Of a stretch of DNA of 64,000 bases, positions 22,023-33,671 are shown piece by piece. The notes under the pieces were generated by a model. The model saw nothing but the letters and a program-made list of their open reading frames with translations. It ran no database searches and had not been told where the DNA came from. Each line of letters opens with the position of its first letter. The first letter of the stretch is position 1. Both the position numbers and the translations under genes were made by a program. This DNA comes from Aaosphaeria pasadenensis (Eukaryota > Ascomycota > Dothideomycetes > Pleosporales), in the NCBI GenBank assembly GCA_022813625.1, contig JAKLMB010000019.1, forward strand, positions 372,001-436,000, read 5' to 3'.

Positions 22023-25013
22023 GGTTTGATGGTTTGATTGACCCTCACGAGTCTTTGGAGAAGGAGGCGATGGTAAGGCAATTGTGCAATTGGAGATTGA
22101 AGATTGGAAAGAGAATGTGAGTAGGTGAGTAGGTAGGTAAGTATGATCGTGTGGAGAGGCAGGGAATGTTGATGGTGGTGGTGGAAGGTCGATGGCGGCG
22201 GGCGCGCGTTGACGCGATGGTTTGTGCGCAGGGAAGAAGGCGGGCCGTCGTGTGAAGAGGAAGTACATATGTAGTTAGGTAGGTAGATTGGATCAAAATG
22301 TCTTGCATGAACGGGTCATGGCCTTGTTTCATTCATAATTACATTAATTATTCCTTACCACGACCCGTAATTACTCTCCCTGGGAAGTTGCACGTTCTTC
22401 ATCGTATCTGATCTTGGATGGACGTACAACAGGACACTCCCCATGAGGGTTACAATCCGTCTCATTTATCACCAAACTTGATTTGAGCAGCCATCAGAGG
22501 TGATCATTGTCCATGCTCGTGATCTAATGTACTCATACTCAGCACTGCAAAGTCGCGTGTTTGTGGACACGGTGTACATAGTCAATGTTGGCCTTTCCAG
22601 ATGCTTAACCACTCGCGACGCGTCTACGATGTCCACAACCGGAGTTGCTACCTACGAAGAGGTATGGGCATAACTATGTGCGCGTAAAAGGCGCCAGTCA
22701 CTTATCAATTAGAGAAATGATACATGTACGCGATTGTTGGCCCATTTCGCCCTCGATCCTCGCCTTGTTCACACTTCTGCATCCCCATCGTCACAAACAC
22801 CTCCAAGTCAAGTTGCATTGGTTGACGCGATAGCACGTGAACCCAATTTCCCCGCTTAGCCAAATCGGGAACCATCCTCCTCGGCTCCTCCATTTCGACT
22901 ACAACCGACGACCATCATTTATCTTTTCCCTCCACCTTCCCTTCCTTTCCCCATCCCTTCTTTTTGTCAATAGTTATATCTACGGTTACAACACTATTTA
23001 CTCAGTTCCCTACCTTCCATTCCCAGGTTTCCCATTGACACCCAACGTATAGCGGAACTCGCCTATGGGCAGGCAAACAGTCCCTAGGCAGCGATGCTCC
23101 CAACTATTCTAAGTAGTCTACCTGCCACTACAGCCTACCATTCACTTGCATCCATTTCTTGTTACTCACCGTAAGACTCAGCTGAAGTTCGCCTCCTCCC
23201 TCAGGACTATGCGCAACCCACGCACGTGTGGAACTCCCTCTCCAGTTCCAACATCCGTCTGACTGTTTGCATACCTATCTCTCGAATTACATGCTGCATC
23301 GTTCTTACAACCGTTGAATACCCCACCGTCACCGGTTGAAAGATCATCATCTGTCACCTGAACTCAAGGCAGAAGTGCTGTCTGGATCGTGCTAGGACCC
23401 CCATCACCCACACGCTCATTTTGGCCTTCTCCAGTCTCCCACCAATGGGCTCAGCTCTTTCTTTTCCTCTTCCCATGGCGCTCGCAAGGGTCCGTCCGAA
23501 GCCTACCGAGCCTGCATACTGGTCTCTCGCAACCATTAAGTGATTGTAGACATGGCTTTCTGCGGGGAGACATCGCGACCTACTCCCGACACACGGGGTC
23601 GTGGGTTGCTCCATGTCTCACCTGCTGTTTCTTATTTTTTTCTTTCTATTTTCAATTTTTTTAACGGTACACTTTTCATGACTGTCTTCAAATCATTTCA
23701 AATGTCAACGCATCGTTTTCAGTGCTATTTCGGTCAATCGGGCCTCATCCACATATCCTCCAAGTGCAATAGCTTCCGGCCCCCAAAATTTCCCATCCAA
23801 CATTGCAACCACCATTACCAGCACCCACGCTGATGTTCCATCGAATGAAATTGCAATTCAGACGCTGGTTCCGGCTGTATGGTTGGCCTTCTATCTGACT
23901 AGGTTTAATTGGAACCGCCACTTGTCCACGCGCTTCTCGGATTCATACCTGCTCTGGTGATCATGCCGGCTTCCATCAGTGCACGAATATCAGGATAGCC
24001 CGATTTGATAAGTCGAGAAGGCTTAGGGCTGAAGTTGGGACACGAAATGTGCCGATTCTCTCCTCCCTGCCCTTGCTTTTTCATATCGGGACACCCAACA
24101 AAAGGGATATGGCAACCCTCACAACCTTTCCATTCCGTACCATCTACTACCAGATCAAATGAGAAATGGGTGATTGACCAGACTGCATCTTGGAATCGAG
24201 AACATGTTGCTCCATCATCTGGTCAGAGGATCTTACGCAAACTTCTGTTATCAACACTCTTCAGGACGCGTAGTACAATAATAGGCATCACCCTCCTAAA
24301 TACTCCCGCGTACTTCTTTTCTCGGACGGCTTCTAGTCCCTAGAGGACTTCAACCTTTTCCCGGTTGTGGCCAAGCAATATAGGGTGCTTAACCTGCATG
24401 GCTACCCACGAATCATCCCGGTCGGTAAGGAACCAGGAAGGGTCTCCGTGATAGCTAGAGGCGTTGCAACAAGGCAACTGCAGTCGTTGCACCAGGGTAA
24501 AATCGAAAAGGTTGTCTTCACCGAGTTGCGCCCATTCCCACCTTCTATGCATATGATCAAAAGATGGTAGTTGCCATCCCCCAACTTCCTACACACTAGA
24601 CTGCTGGTGGCCTCTGTGTGACCAGCAACGTGACGCGAGAACAACCAGTACCGTCATGGAACCATCCATTGGTGCATTCACCACGTTTCATTCATAATAC
24701 GTTTCGGCTCGGACGATGTCTTGCCACCCATCACGTTCGCTCTTGCCGTCCTAGGTGCATTTTCCGATTCTTCTCACTTCACTACAAGCCATTGTTACTC
24801 TCTACACCGTATCCAGGACCTCTGTCGCCCAACCACGGGCATCTCGATCGTGGACGTTACGGTGAAGGACCTGCCAGAGCATCCTTGTACTCGTGGAGAT
24901 TTGACTTGATTCCTCCTTACTGACTGATGAACATATAAGACTGGTCCTGCTCTGTAAATATTGCTGGTTCAGGCCCCGGACTCATCTGTGATTGTTTAAC
25001 ATTCCAAACGAAA
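22023..25013. other. 3-kb region without a visible gene
   Basis: Divergent interval between the homeobox gene (-) and the NmrA-like gene (+). No open frame longer than about 112 codons was found and none resembles a protein family. The sequence from about 22.75 to 24.9 kb is pyrimidine-rich on the plus strand with many CCTTTCC/TTCCC runs, like long fungal 5' leaders. AGGT microsatellite runs lie at about 22113-22140 and 22276-22290. It may be an extended promoter, long leader or non-coding transcript; I see nothing decisive. Confidence 0.5.
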
Positions 25014-26071
25014 ATGTCAACTATGCGAGTAGCCGTTGCGGGGACTTGTGGATTGGCCCTCGCCATTGCCCAAGCGATTCATGAGCATACGAGTCACCAA
25101 CTGCTTATACTTTCAAGACATGTGAGTCACCCATTGCCCTTCAGATACTCGACACCTCACGGGGATCTTGGCATGTATTCTAACAGCCTCGCAGCCGCAG
25201 CCAGGCCTTTCTGCACAGGGATACCAATGCCAAGTTGTCGACTACAATGACTCAGGTTCCCTCCAGTACTCGTTAAGCGGAGTTGATACAGTTATATCTA
25301 CTGTATCTGGGACTGCCCAGCTTCGTCTCATCGAAGCCGCGGTTGCTTGCCGTGTACCACGATTCGCCCCAGCAGAGTTCCAAGGTCTTCCACGTCTGCG
25401 GGAAGAAAACGATCCGTTGGATCGCGGCAATGCTCTTGCACTTGCTCATCTTCAGCACTATCGAGGATATATCCAGTCTACCGTTTTCGTGTGTGGTATC
25501 CTGTACGAACGGTTCTGCGTCAATGGCATGTTCTCCCGCGGCTTTGGCGCCAGTACTGGGTACGGCAACGAGGGAGACTATATCTTAGATCCAAGAGCGA
25601 TGACTGCAGAAGCACCCGTGTACAACGATGCCAACGAACTGGTCTATCTGTGCCTGACTTCAGCACACGATGTAGGACAATTCGTTACAAGAGCATTGGA
25701 CATGGCCGAGTGGCCCGCTGAACTTACGATGTGCGGGGAGAGGATGAGCGTCAACGACCTCATCGAAGCCGTCAGAGTTTGCAGAGGTAATTCTTCAAGA
25801 CAATCTTTCTCATGCTGCAGTGACTAACATCTGCACAGGACAGGAGTTCAGTGACATCTCGTGGCAGAACACCGCAGGTCTTCAATACCAACTCACTATG
25901 GCGCAGTTGCAAAGCGACATCCCCAGGCAGCGACGTCTCCCGCCGGTCATTGCAACAGCAGAGGGTCGATTCGACTTCGCAACCCCGGCGCTTCTCAATA
26001 CCTATTTTCCTGACATCCAAACCGTTGGCTTCCGTGATTGGTTCAGCCGAGAATGGGGCTCTATATCTTGA
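25014..26071 (+). CDS. NmrA-like / isoflavone-reductase-type NAD(P)-binding protein
   Basis: Atypical short-chain-dehydrogenase fold protein of the NmrA family; members act as redox-sensing regulators or small-molecule reductases. Exons are 25014-25121, 25195-25786 and 25839-26071, giving 310 residues. The N-terminal strand MRVAVAGTCGLALAIAQAI carries a glycine-rich dinucleotide loop. It is followed by VDYNDSGSLQYSLSGVDTVI and the family block FAPAEFQGLP. The C-terminal part has TYFPDIQTVGFRDWF. Introns use GTGAGT and GTAATT donors. An alternative acceptor six bases downstream of the first (CCGCAG) would remove two residues. Substrate cannot be told. No biosynthetic cluster surrounds it. Confidence 0.85.
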
Positions 26072-27453
26072 ATGTCAGGGGCCGGCCTCGCGGCCTGTCT
26101 CCGCGCGATCTGATCTGACCTAGGATCGGTAGGCGGACTTTGAGGAAACAACTCAGCCTGGGCGCCCTTCTCACCATTGCGGCTGATCATGCCGGTCAAC
26201 GTTCTACCTGACCGCCAAGCATCTGCAACGCCCCGGGTTTTCCTTCCTTCATTCTGTAGGAAGGAAAGGCTTTCCTAAAGAACATATATTTTTATTTCAT
26301 GTTTCGTTGCACAATAATAGCAAATCTTTCCATTAGAGTAATGTAGATGCGGTGTGAGCAATCACAGGTTAGCATAGCGTTGGATACCCGGTCTCTTTTA
26401 TTCTTCGTCTCTACCACTTTAATACAATCTATAAACCCACAATCTAAACTGTTAGTATAGATTGACTATTTGTTATCCTCGTTTGAATCTCATTGTGATG
26501 CACTGATGCTATGTTGTAATGTGACAATTTGTAATCATCAGCTGAGGTACAGCTACTACCAATTCTGACAATGAGGGCGTTCATTCTTAGGGCTCCAACA
26601 CAGACGATTAGGCAATCTTCACTGCAGGTCCCATGTGTCGATGCACATCAGAGTGGGCTCTTGATAGAGAAAAAAAAGAAATCGTCTGCGGGGAGCCGTA
26701 CAGAGGAAGTGACTATTTCTAGATCTGAAACCCTGTCAAACGAACCCTTCCGATTAGAATAGTCACAGGTAATCACTGGCCAAGACCTATGGAAGAGGGG
26801 TCGTACGGGCGGCCTCCGATGTTCGATCCTAAAACTGAAGACAACAATAGATTGATGTATTTCTGGCCATCTATAGATGCAAATGGCTATATCAAGTAGT
26901 AACTATAATTACAGCTTTATGTGGCACGTGAGGGTCTTGATTCAGCGATCGCGATGATACACGACCGACCGCGTCGGAGCTTCAAACTCTACACCACCAC
27001 CCAAACGGGCAATAGAATCCAAAGGAACAGAGATAGAAACTAGACTGTAGGATAACAATGACGACACCCGTGTATTGACCACCATATGGCCAGCGCTCGG
27101 GTTCGCTCAACCGCCGGGCAAATCTTCACTGTTCCCAAAGTTTCCATCCTCACTCTTTCACTCTGACGTCACAACAGCCCCACCTAACCACTTCTTCAAC
27201 ATATATAATAGTTTTGGACCTCGTCCATGTTTGATTCTTCATTCTCATCTACTACAAATCCAACAAACGATTCTACACGTTACCAACTGCAAAACTCCTC
27301 CTCACATCTTCTTCCACAAGGTCAGTTCCTCAAATCCTAACAATGCTCGACAGCATTCCAAGCATATATCGCAGCTATCCTTGATAGCAACTATGCAAAA
27401 CTACAATCATCGAGCACAGTCTAACCATCCTCACAGAACCCCACAAATCCACA
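26072..27453. other. Intergenic, no gene seen
   Basis: About 1.4 kb. Immediately after the stop codon is a GC-rich part, then AT-rich sequence from about 26280 to 26920. A 63-codon frame at 26571-26762 has no family features. The last 250 bases are the probable promoter and leader of the next gene. Confidence 0.55.
27201..27210 (+). promoter_or_regulatory. TATA-like element ATATATAATA
   Basis: A good TATA match 244 bases before the start codon of the small hydrophilic protein gene. It would be consistent with a leader of about 200 bases, possibly containing a short intron near 27319-27356. TATA-driven promoters are common in stress-induced fungal genes. Confidence 0.4.
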
Positions 27454-27720
27454 ATGGCATCCAAGGCACAGATCATCGACGAGCGCAAGGCCAACCTTGA
27501 GCTCCCAGAGCAGCCCCCCGTCGCCTCCGACTTCAACTCCGCCGACGCCCGCACCGTCAACGTCGGTGCCGGCGGACAGCAGGAGAACCTCGGCCTCGCC
27601 GGCACTGCAGCATCATCTGGCGCCGGCCGCGAGGCCAAGGACAACCTGAGCGGCCTCCCCAACGACGCTGTCGCCCAGGGCTCCAAGAACAAGGAGGGCC
27701 TTGCCGACACCACCAAGTAA
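27454..27720 (+). CDS. Small hydrophilic (hydrophilin-like) protein
   Basis: Single-exon frame of 88 residues starting MASKAQIIDERKANLELPEQ. It contains no Cys, Trp, Tyr, His or Met beyond the start, is rich in Gly, Ala, Asn and Asp, and has no signal peptide or membrane span. I believe proteins of this type are conserved in filamentous ascomycetes without assigned function. The composition fits a hydrophilin or LEA-like protein, which protects against desiccation or osmotic stress; that is inference. Strong C- and G-ending codon bias suggests high expression. A second hydrophilic protein gene follows 815 bases downstream on the same strand. Confidence 0.75.
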   Translation: MASKAQIIDERKANLELPEQPPVASDFNSADARTVNVGAGGQQENLGLAGTAASSGAGREAKDNLSGLPNDAVAQGSKNKEGLADTTK

Positions 27721-28535
27721 AACCCGGTGTGTGTGCATTTCTGAACGAATGGGAAAGCGAGGAACTTTTGGCGTTTTTTTGAGGGACATTTTCAGGGGCA
27801 TTCGATGGGGACGGGAATAGGGAGTCCTCATGATTGAGCATGAAATTCGAAAGCGATAATCTAGTAGCGAACGACTACTAAGGCTGATAACATCTTTGCT
27901 ATCGTACGCCTGTTATGAAATGGAATGAAAACTCCAAATCAATCTGAATTCTTACATGTTTTCTCCCCTGCCGTGAAATCAAGTGACTCCAACGCTTCCT
28001 CTAATATGCAATTATTATGCAATAAAATGGCGTTCAAGATCCTTAAATCCCATCATACCCACCTATCGCGCACCCAAATCACCGATCACGTCACAAAATC
28101 ACGATTTGCAACAAATGGCATCAGTTCCACGTATGGGGACAAAGCCAGTGTCGTTTCTCCACTAAACGCAATGGCACTTCGCGGCGAATCTCGATCTGCA
28201 GGGCACTTTGCCATGGTCGTGCTAGCCAATTGCCATCTTTTTTGTGGGGGGGCGCCTGGCCCAAGGCAAGTAACATCCGACGCGGGAAACTTATCATATT
28301 TGCGACAGAAAAGCGGGAACGCTCTTGACATCATTATGGCATATTGATATCTTCATCGAAAAATGCGTGTTTGTTGTCTTGCTTTTTTGTTGTAGGAGGG
28401 AGGGTGTGGGTTTAAATTCGAGTTCTGCTCGTCGTTTGATGGCATTTAAATCATTCACAATTGTTATCTTGCTCTCAACCGCATTTTCTACGTACCAGAA
28501 ACAAACGTATACAAACCGCTTTAGTTACATCCAAA
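27721..28535. other. Intergenic between two hydrophilic-protein genes
   Basis: About 800 bases. A 140-codon frame at 27925-28347 runs on the plus strand but shows no family features and weak codon bias, so it is not called. Confidence 0.5.
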
Positions 28536-29381
28536 ATGTCTACCTCCGCTGGAACCAAGGTAGGTAGTATCCACCCCTGCGCAAACCCATCACGCGGGCT
28601 TAGAAACCGAACCCACCACGGTCTATCTTCGCTCCTCCTACCCCATTTGCGTGTACCTTTTCCCATAGCTAATATATCCCTTTCCTTACCTACCCAGGTT
28701 ACCACCGACGCCGCCTCCAAACATGCCATACCCGAAGCCGTCGGAACCGTGACATCAGACTCCCTAGCCGCCGAGTCGCTCAAATCCGCCGGAGCATTCG
28801 GCGAAGGCAACCCCAAAGCCGCAGCTTCGAAACAGCCCTCCCACTCCACAACCACAAACACCACCGACACGTCCAGCGCACGCGAGATCCCACCCGCCGT
28901 CGACGCTGAGGCACGTGAGGCCCGCGACGGCTGGTCTGAGGCCCAGCAGCTCAGCGCCGGGAAGGGCCTCGGCAAGGAGTCTGGCGTAGGTCCCACGTAC
29001 AACACCACCACCACGGGGGCATCAACATCCGCGACAGGCGGCCTCCCCGGCACAGGGTCGACAGGAGGATCTGGAGTCCCCGTCGGTGGCGGTGGCAGCG
29101 TGACTGGCGGGTACGCAGGCGCTGCCGACTCGGCACGCGCTCCTGGCGAGTTCCAGCCCAAGGGGACGAACGTCCAGGAGGGCGGGTTTGACGCCGGCGC
29201 TCCCAATGCGTCGTTCAGCGGTGCAGAGCCGGGTTCCAAGGACGATCCTGCTCGCCTCGCGCAGCAGAAGTTCCAGTTGAGTACTTCGCAGGCTGGTGCT
29301 GATGGTGCTGGCGCTGCGAGGCAGAGAGGAGTGACGGGGGAGACGGCGTTTGATGCGTTGGAGAGTGAGCAGAATGCTTAG
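28536..29381 (+). CDS. Gly/Ala/Thr-rich hydrophilic protein
   Basis: Exons 28536-28559 and 28698-29381 give 235 residues. Exon 1 encodes only MSTSAGTK and ends at donor GTAGGT; the acceptor is CTACCCAG after a pyrimidine tract. The mature sequence continues VTTDAASKHAIPEAVGTVTS and is rich in Gly, Ala, Ser and Thr, with no Cys, one Trp and a Gly-rich middle (GGLPGTGSTGGSGVPVGGGG). There is no signal peptide or membrane span. I do not know a function. The composition is hydrophilin-like, as in the neighbour upstream. The 138-base intron is a multiple of three and has no in-frame stop, so an unspliced message would encode a 281-residue form. Confidence 0.75.
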   Translation: MSTSAGTKVGSIHPCANPSRGLRNRTHHGLSSLLLPHLRVPFPIANISLSLPTQVTTDAASKHAIPEAVGTVTSDSLAAESLKSAGAFGEGNPKAAASKQPSHSTTTNTTDTSSAREIPPAVDAEAREARDGWSEAQQLSAGKGLGKESGVGPTYNTTTTGASTSATGGLPGTGSTGGSGVPVGGGGSVTGGYAGAADSARAPGEFQPKGTNVQEGGFDAGAPNASFSGAEPGSKDDPARLAQQKFQLSTSQAGADGAGAARQRGVTGETAFDALESEQNA

Positions 29382-29944
29382 AGGGTGGGGGGCGTTAATG
29401 ATGGGTAGTTAGATGAAGAGTCTCAGTGGTATACTTCACGATATAATGAATACAATGTGCTCAAGAAAGAGTTCAATTCTAGTTGTTCTTCAAGTAGGCG
29501 TATGTGGTGCATGAGATGCCTGACCAATGTGATGGTTTCCATTAGCCATCGCGGTGGAATGATCTTAAGAACTTTAGCTACAGCTCCGGTCCAGTCCGGA
29601 GACCATCAAGTTTTGGGGACATAATGTTCGTGGTACGCGGTATGATGTTGAACTGGAAGTCGGGATGAATGAGCGTTGGCAGCACGTGGAAGGCGGAGTT
29701 GCGAACGACACTTCCGCAAATGGCTCGTGCACCATCGTTTGTAGGGCTGAAACCCAGAGGTGTCCTTTAGGACAGTAGAAACATCCCGCGGCCAGCGCCA
29801 TCTTCTGAGCAACGTCGGACCTTTGACCTCGCTCCAACCATTTCCCTTCCTTTCCCTTCCTCCCTCCCTTCCACCTTGTTTTAGAGTGTTGCACCGGGCT
29901 TCCTGAGCCCTTTCTGCGCGACGCGCTAGCTGGCGACGACTTCA
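29382..29944. other. Intergenic before ERV41
   Basis: About 560 bases holding the 3' flank of the hydrophilic-protein gene and the ERV41 promoter. An antisense open frame at 29574-29945 has no recognisable content. Confidence 0.5.
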
Positions 29945-31265
29945 ATGGACGGCTTCAGCGATCACGGCCTCTCGGAGGATTCCTTCGGGCAGGCGAAGGG
30001 CGGTATCTCGAGTTTTGATGCTTTTCGTAAGTGCTACGTCCTGGGGAAGAAAATCCCCATAGACAATTCCTCTGGGTTTCAATCCCGGCTAAACAATTGG
30101 CAGCCAAAACCAAGAAGACGTACCTCACTCAAGGTCGCAATTCGTCCGCCTGGACGGTCACCCTCATACTGACATGCGTCTACCTCTCCTGGTCGGAGAT
30201 TGCGCGCTGGTTCGCGGGCTCCACGACGCAGACGTTCTCCGTTGAGAAAGGCGTCTCGCACGACCTCCAAATCAACCTCGACATTGTGGTCGCAATGAAC
30301 TGCGGAGACCTCCACGTCAACATGCAGGACGCTGCTGGTGATCGAACGCTCGCCGGAGAATTGCTACGAAAGGACCCGACGAGCTGGAGCCAGTGGGGCA
30401 AGGGCAAGGGCATTCACAAGTTGGGCGAGGGCGATGATGGATTGCCAGGATGGGAGGAGCTGTGGGACGTCCATGACCAGCTCGGCGCGGCGAAGAAGAA
30501 GAAGAAGTTCCCTAAGACCCCGAAGCTGCGAGGCACGCAGGACTCGTGTCGTATCTATGGAAGTTTGGACGGAAACAAGGTGCAGGGTGATTTCCACATC
30601 ACCGCGCGTGGCCATGGATACATGGAGTTTGGCGAACATCTTGACCACACCAGTAAGTTTTGTCTCTATTCGTCGTGCTTTTGGTCCGTGTTGCTGGATT
30701 GAGCTTATATTGACCATTTGTAGCGTTCAACTTCTCCCACCAGATCAACGAGCTCTCCTTCGGCCCCTACTACCCCAACCTGCAGAATCCTCTCGACAGC
30801 ACCGTCGCAACGACCCCGGACAATTTCTACAAGTTCCAATACTACCTATCCATCGTCCCGACGATCTACACCGACGACGCCTCCCTGCTCCCTCTCCTCG
30901 AGTCCGTGAACCGCAACTCGAAGCACCCAGCCAAGAACGTCTTCCACTCCTCGCACGCGATCAAGACCAACCAATACGCCGCTACGTCGCAGTCGCACCC
31001 GGTCGGCGAGAACTACGTCCCGGGAATCTTCGTAAAGTTCGACATCGAGCCCGTCATGCTCACCATCGCGGAGGAATGGGGCGGCTTCTTCGCCCTCTGC
31101 GTCAGGCTCGTCAACGTCATTAGCGGTGTCATGGTCGCTGGAGGATGGGCCTGGCAGATGTTCGAGTGGGCGATGGAGGTCTATGGCCGGAGGAACAGGA
31201 ACAGGGGAAATAGCCAGGGAATGTTGGGAGGCTACGCTTCCAAGGAGAAGATGAGCTTCGATTAG
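29945..31265 (+). CDS. ERV41: ER-Golgi COPII vesicle protein Erv41/ERGIC-2
   Basis: Membrane protein that cycles between ER and Golgi in COPII/COPI vesicles and acts with Erv46 as a retrieval receptor for ER proteins. Exons are 29945-30026, 30104-30652 and 30724-31265, giving 390 residues. The N-terminus reads into FDAFPKTKKTY across the first splice junction, a family mark, then a first membrane span (VTLILTCVYLSWSEIARWF, about 43-61). The lumenal domain holds SVEKGVSHDLQINLDIVVAM, the CRIYGSLDGNKVQGDFHITA block and INELSFGPYYPNLQNPLD. A second span near the C-terminus is GFFALCVRLVNVISGVMVAG. Donors are both GTAAGT. Topology, two spans with a large lumenal loop, matches the family. Confidence 0.93.
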
Positions 31266-31903
31266 AGTGAACAGAAGTGGTAGACCAGATCAATTTTTGG
31301 TTTGAGTTGGTGTATGCTTGTTTTCATTTGGCGAAGTGTTTTGGGAGACCAGATGACAGCATCGGCGCGGCGTTTCAATTAACTTATAGGTCAGTCAATG
31401 TCATGAAGGGTGGAGGAAAGAAAGCCCTTTTATGGGTTTTATGTGTGAATAGGTAGGGATCTTGGATGACGATTTATTTGTCTATATGATAGATCGGATA
31501 TTAAACAAACCAAAAAAGGGAAATTAAGAAATTACATATCTAAACCAACTACATGTCAACCACTGAATACTTCCCTATACCCACAGAATGTCCATCAAAA
31601 ACATTCCTGACATTTCAACTTTGGTATCAGCTCGTATCAAGCACCAAACGGACCTCTACCAATCGAACCAACCAATCAAACCAGCGACCCATAGCTCCCC
31701 CAACCATTGACCAATCACATCCACAATCACGCAATTACTTCCGAAGAAAACGATACTAACGCCGAACGATTCCGAGATTTCCTTTGCAAGCGTTGCACGT
31801 TTTCTTGATATCGCAAACCCAGCGAAGGAATAATACCACCAACTGTTCGTTTAATAGTACCGTGATTAGACAGGAAGTAATACAATAATAACCATCATTC
31901 ACA
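31266..31903. other. Intergenic before the methionine sulfoxide reductase gene
   Basis: About 640 AT-rich bases; no gene or repeat seen. Confidence 0.5.
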
Positions 31904-33093
31904 ATGGTAAGTTTTCACCCCACCCCTCTGGAAATCCCCCTCCAAATTTCCATAAACGGTCGTCGTAGATATGTGGGAGATAAGAAATCGCTACGCGGCG
32001 GAACGACGATTCAATCGAGCCAAAAAGCAACTATTTTCATTTTGTGTTCCTTTGATTGCATTGAACTGACTTTTCGGTCGTACTTAGGTCCACGCCGATT
32101 CATCGACCTTCGCGGAGGGGCTGAGCAAGAAGGATGTGTATGAGCAGATTCTTGAGCAGGCGAAGGCGCTGTTTGATGGGCAGAGGAATTGGGTGAGTTC
32201 GTTTGATCGGGAGTTCTTTCTTCTCGCCCTTGTTTTATTTCTTTGCTGTAATGCTTTTTGTTCGTTTTGGTGTTTTGGGGTGTTCATATCACAGTTTTTG
32301 TGAAGTGACAACATCCATGGGGTTTTTGAAAGTGGAAGATGAATAGATATTGCCAGCCTTTGATAAGTATCCGAAAGGAGAGTAACTAACTGGATAAAAC
32401 AGGTCTGGTACGTCCAACAACATTTCCACACATTCATCTGAACCCCTGAGATGGCTGGCTTCCTCAAAAACGACCAAAAACCATCCACTCGACATCCCGT
32501 ATCCCCTCTTTAACCCCCAGTACAACCAAACCCAAGCCTATAGAAAAAGAAGAATTATATGCTAACGTCCCAATTCCCCAACAGCAACCTAGCCAACACA
32601 TCCTCCCTCCTCTACCACGGCCTACACTCCCTCCCCTCCCCCTCCTCCGCCGTAAACTGGGCCGGCTTCTACGTGTCCGACCCCAAGGACCCCAACTCCC
32701 TCGTCCTGGGGCCCTTCCACGGGCAGGTCGCGTGCCAGGTGATTGCGTTCGGCAAGGGCGTGTGCGGGACGGCGGCGAAGGAGCAGAAGACGCAGCTGGT
32801 GGAGGATGTGGATGCGTTTCCCGGCCACATCGCTTGCGATGGGGCGAGTAAGAGTGAGATTGTTGTGCCGATTGTTCAGGAGGGGAAGGTGAGTTTGTTC
32901 CTTTGTAATTTTCTCTTTCTTTGCTTTAGTTGTGATACTATGTTGGCTGTATGTTTTGGAAGGGGCTAATTGAGGGGGTTAGGTCGTCGCGATCATTGAT
33001 CTTGATTGTGCAGAGTTGAAGGGCTTCGACGAGGAGGACAAGGTGGCCCTTGAGGAGTTGGCACAATTGATTGCGGACTCTTCTGACTTTTGA
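31904..33093 (+). CDS. Free methionine-(R)-sulfoxide reductase (GAF domain)
   Basis: Reduces free L-methionine-R-sulfoxide in the cytosol using thioredoxin; yeast counterpart fRMsr. Five coding exons give 175 residues: 31904-31906 (ATG only), 32088-32192, 32403-32407 (five bases, GTCTG), 32585-32888 and 32983-33093. The three catalytic cysteines are Cys88 (VACQV), Cys98 (GKGVCGT) and Cys122 (FPGHIACD), with the family's ten- and 24-residue spacing. NWAGFYV and GPFHGQVAC are GAF-family marks. The microexon is required: it supplies Val37 and part of Cys38 in NWVCNLANTSS, and direct joining of its neighbours shifts the frame to an early stop. Branch-like CTAAC sequences precede the acceptors at 32402 and 32584. 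Introns are long for this window (94-210 nt). Confidence 0.92.
32403..32407 (+). other. Five-nucleotide internal microexon GTCTG
   Basis: Flanked by acceptor AAAACAG and donor GTACGT. It completes the frame and the conserved NWVCNL motif of the methionine sulfoxide reductase. See the gene entry and findings. Confidence 0.85.
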
Positions 33094-33671
33094 GAGAGAG
33101 GATAAGACTCGTGTTCACGATCACAGTGTTCGGCACTGTGAGGTCAAATCAATCTGCCAACTTCATCCTGCCGCCTCCCCTGAGTGTGGTAGACAAAAAC
33201 CATCTTATGATGCTGTCAGTTGCATGAAGTGGGGTGCACAACGAAGTGCAGCGTCTTACAAGAGAAGATTGAAGGATGGGTCGAGAGTATGAGAAGCATA
33301 GTGTATCCCAGGGAAAGAGATTGTATTGGGGGTGGCCAAGGTACAGACCACTGAGCCAGAGCTATCCAGATGTGTACATCTTGAGGAAAAGACTACGACT
33401 ATTCCAGAATCTCTCATTCCGATTATGCAAAAAGCTCATCCCGAAACACTACCAAGTTGTGAGGTATCGATACTCTAAGCAAGTCATGTTGACCAGGCAT
33501 GAACAACCCAGAAACAAAACATCAGAGATGCCATTAGAGATACTGGATAGAGTTGAGATGGCGTCCACCACCGATTGTCCTACATTTCACCCCCGGGTGT
33601 TACGAAGTGAGGTTCTTGATAAGTTTCACTTTGCAGAGGCAGATCTGTCAGGCCGAGGAACACAACGTTGC
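33094..33671. other. Intergenic between convergent genes
   Basis: Separates the reductase gene (+) from the CAP gene (-). The 33276-33767 open frame runs antisense into the last CAP exon and is rejected as a gene. Confidence 0.5.

Noticed and set aside
23540..24343. Several frames of 90-112 codons in the 22-25 kb gap
   Set aside because: They do not join into a coherent spliced protein and contain runs of simple sequence.
28475..29239. 254-codon minus-strand frame
   Set aside because: Antisense to the Gly/Ala-rich hydrophilic protein; GC-rich biased codons leave the other strand open.
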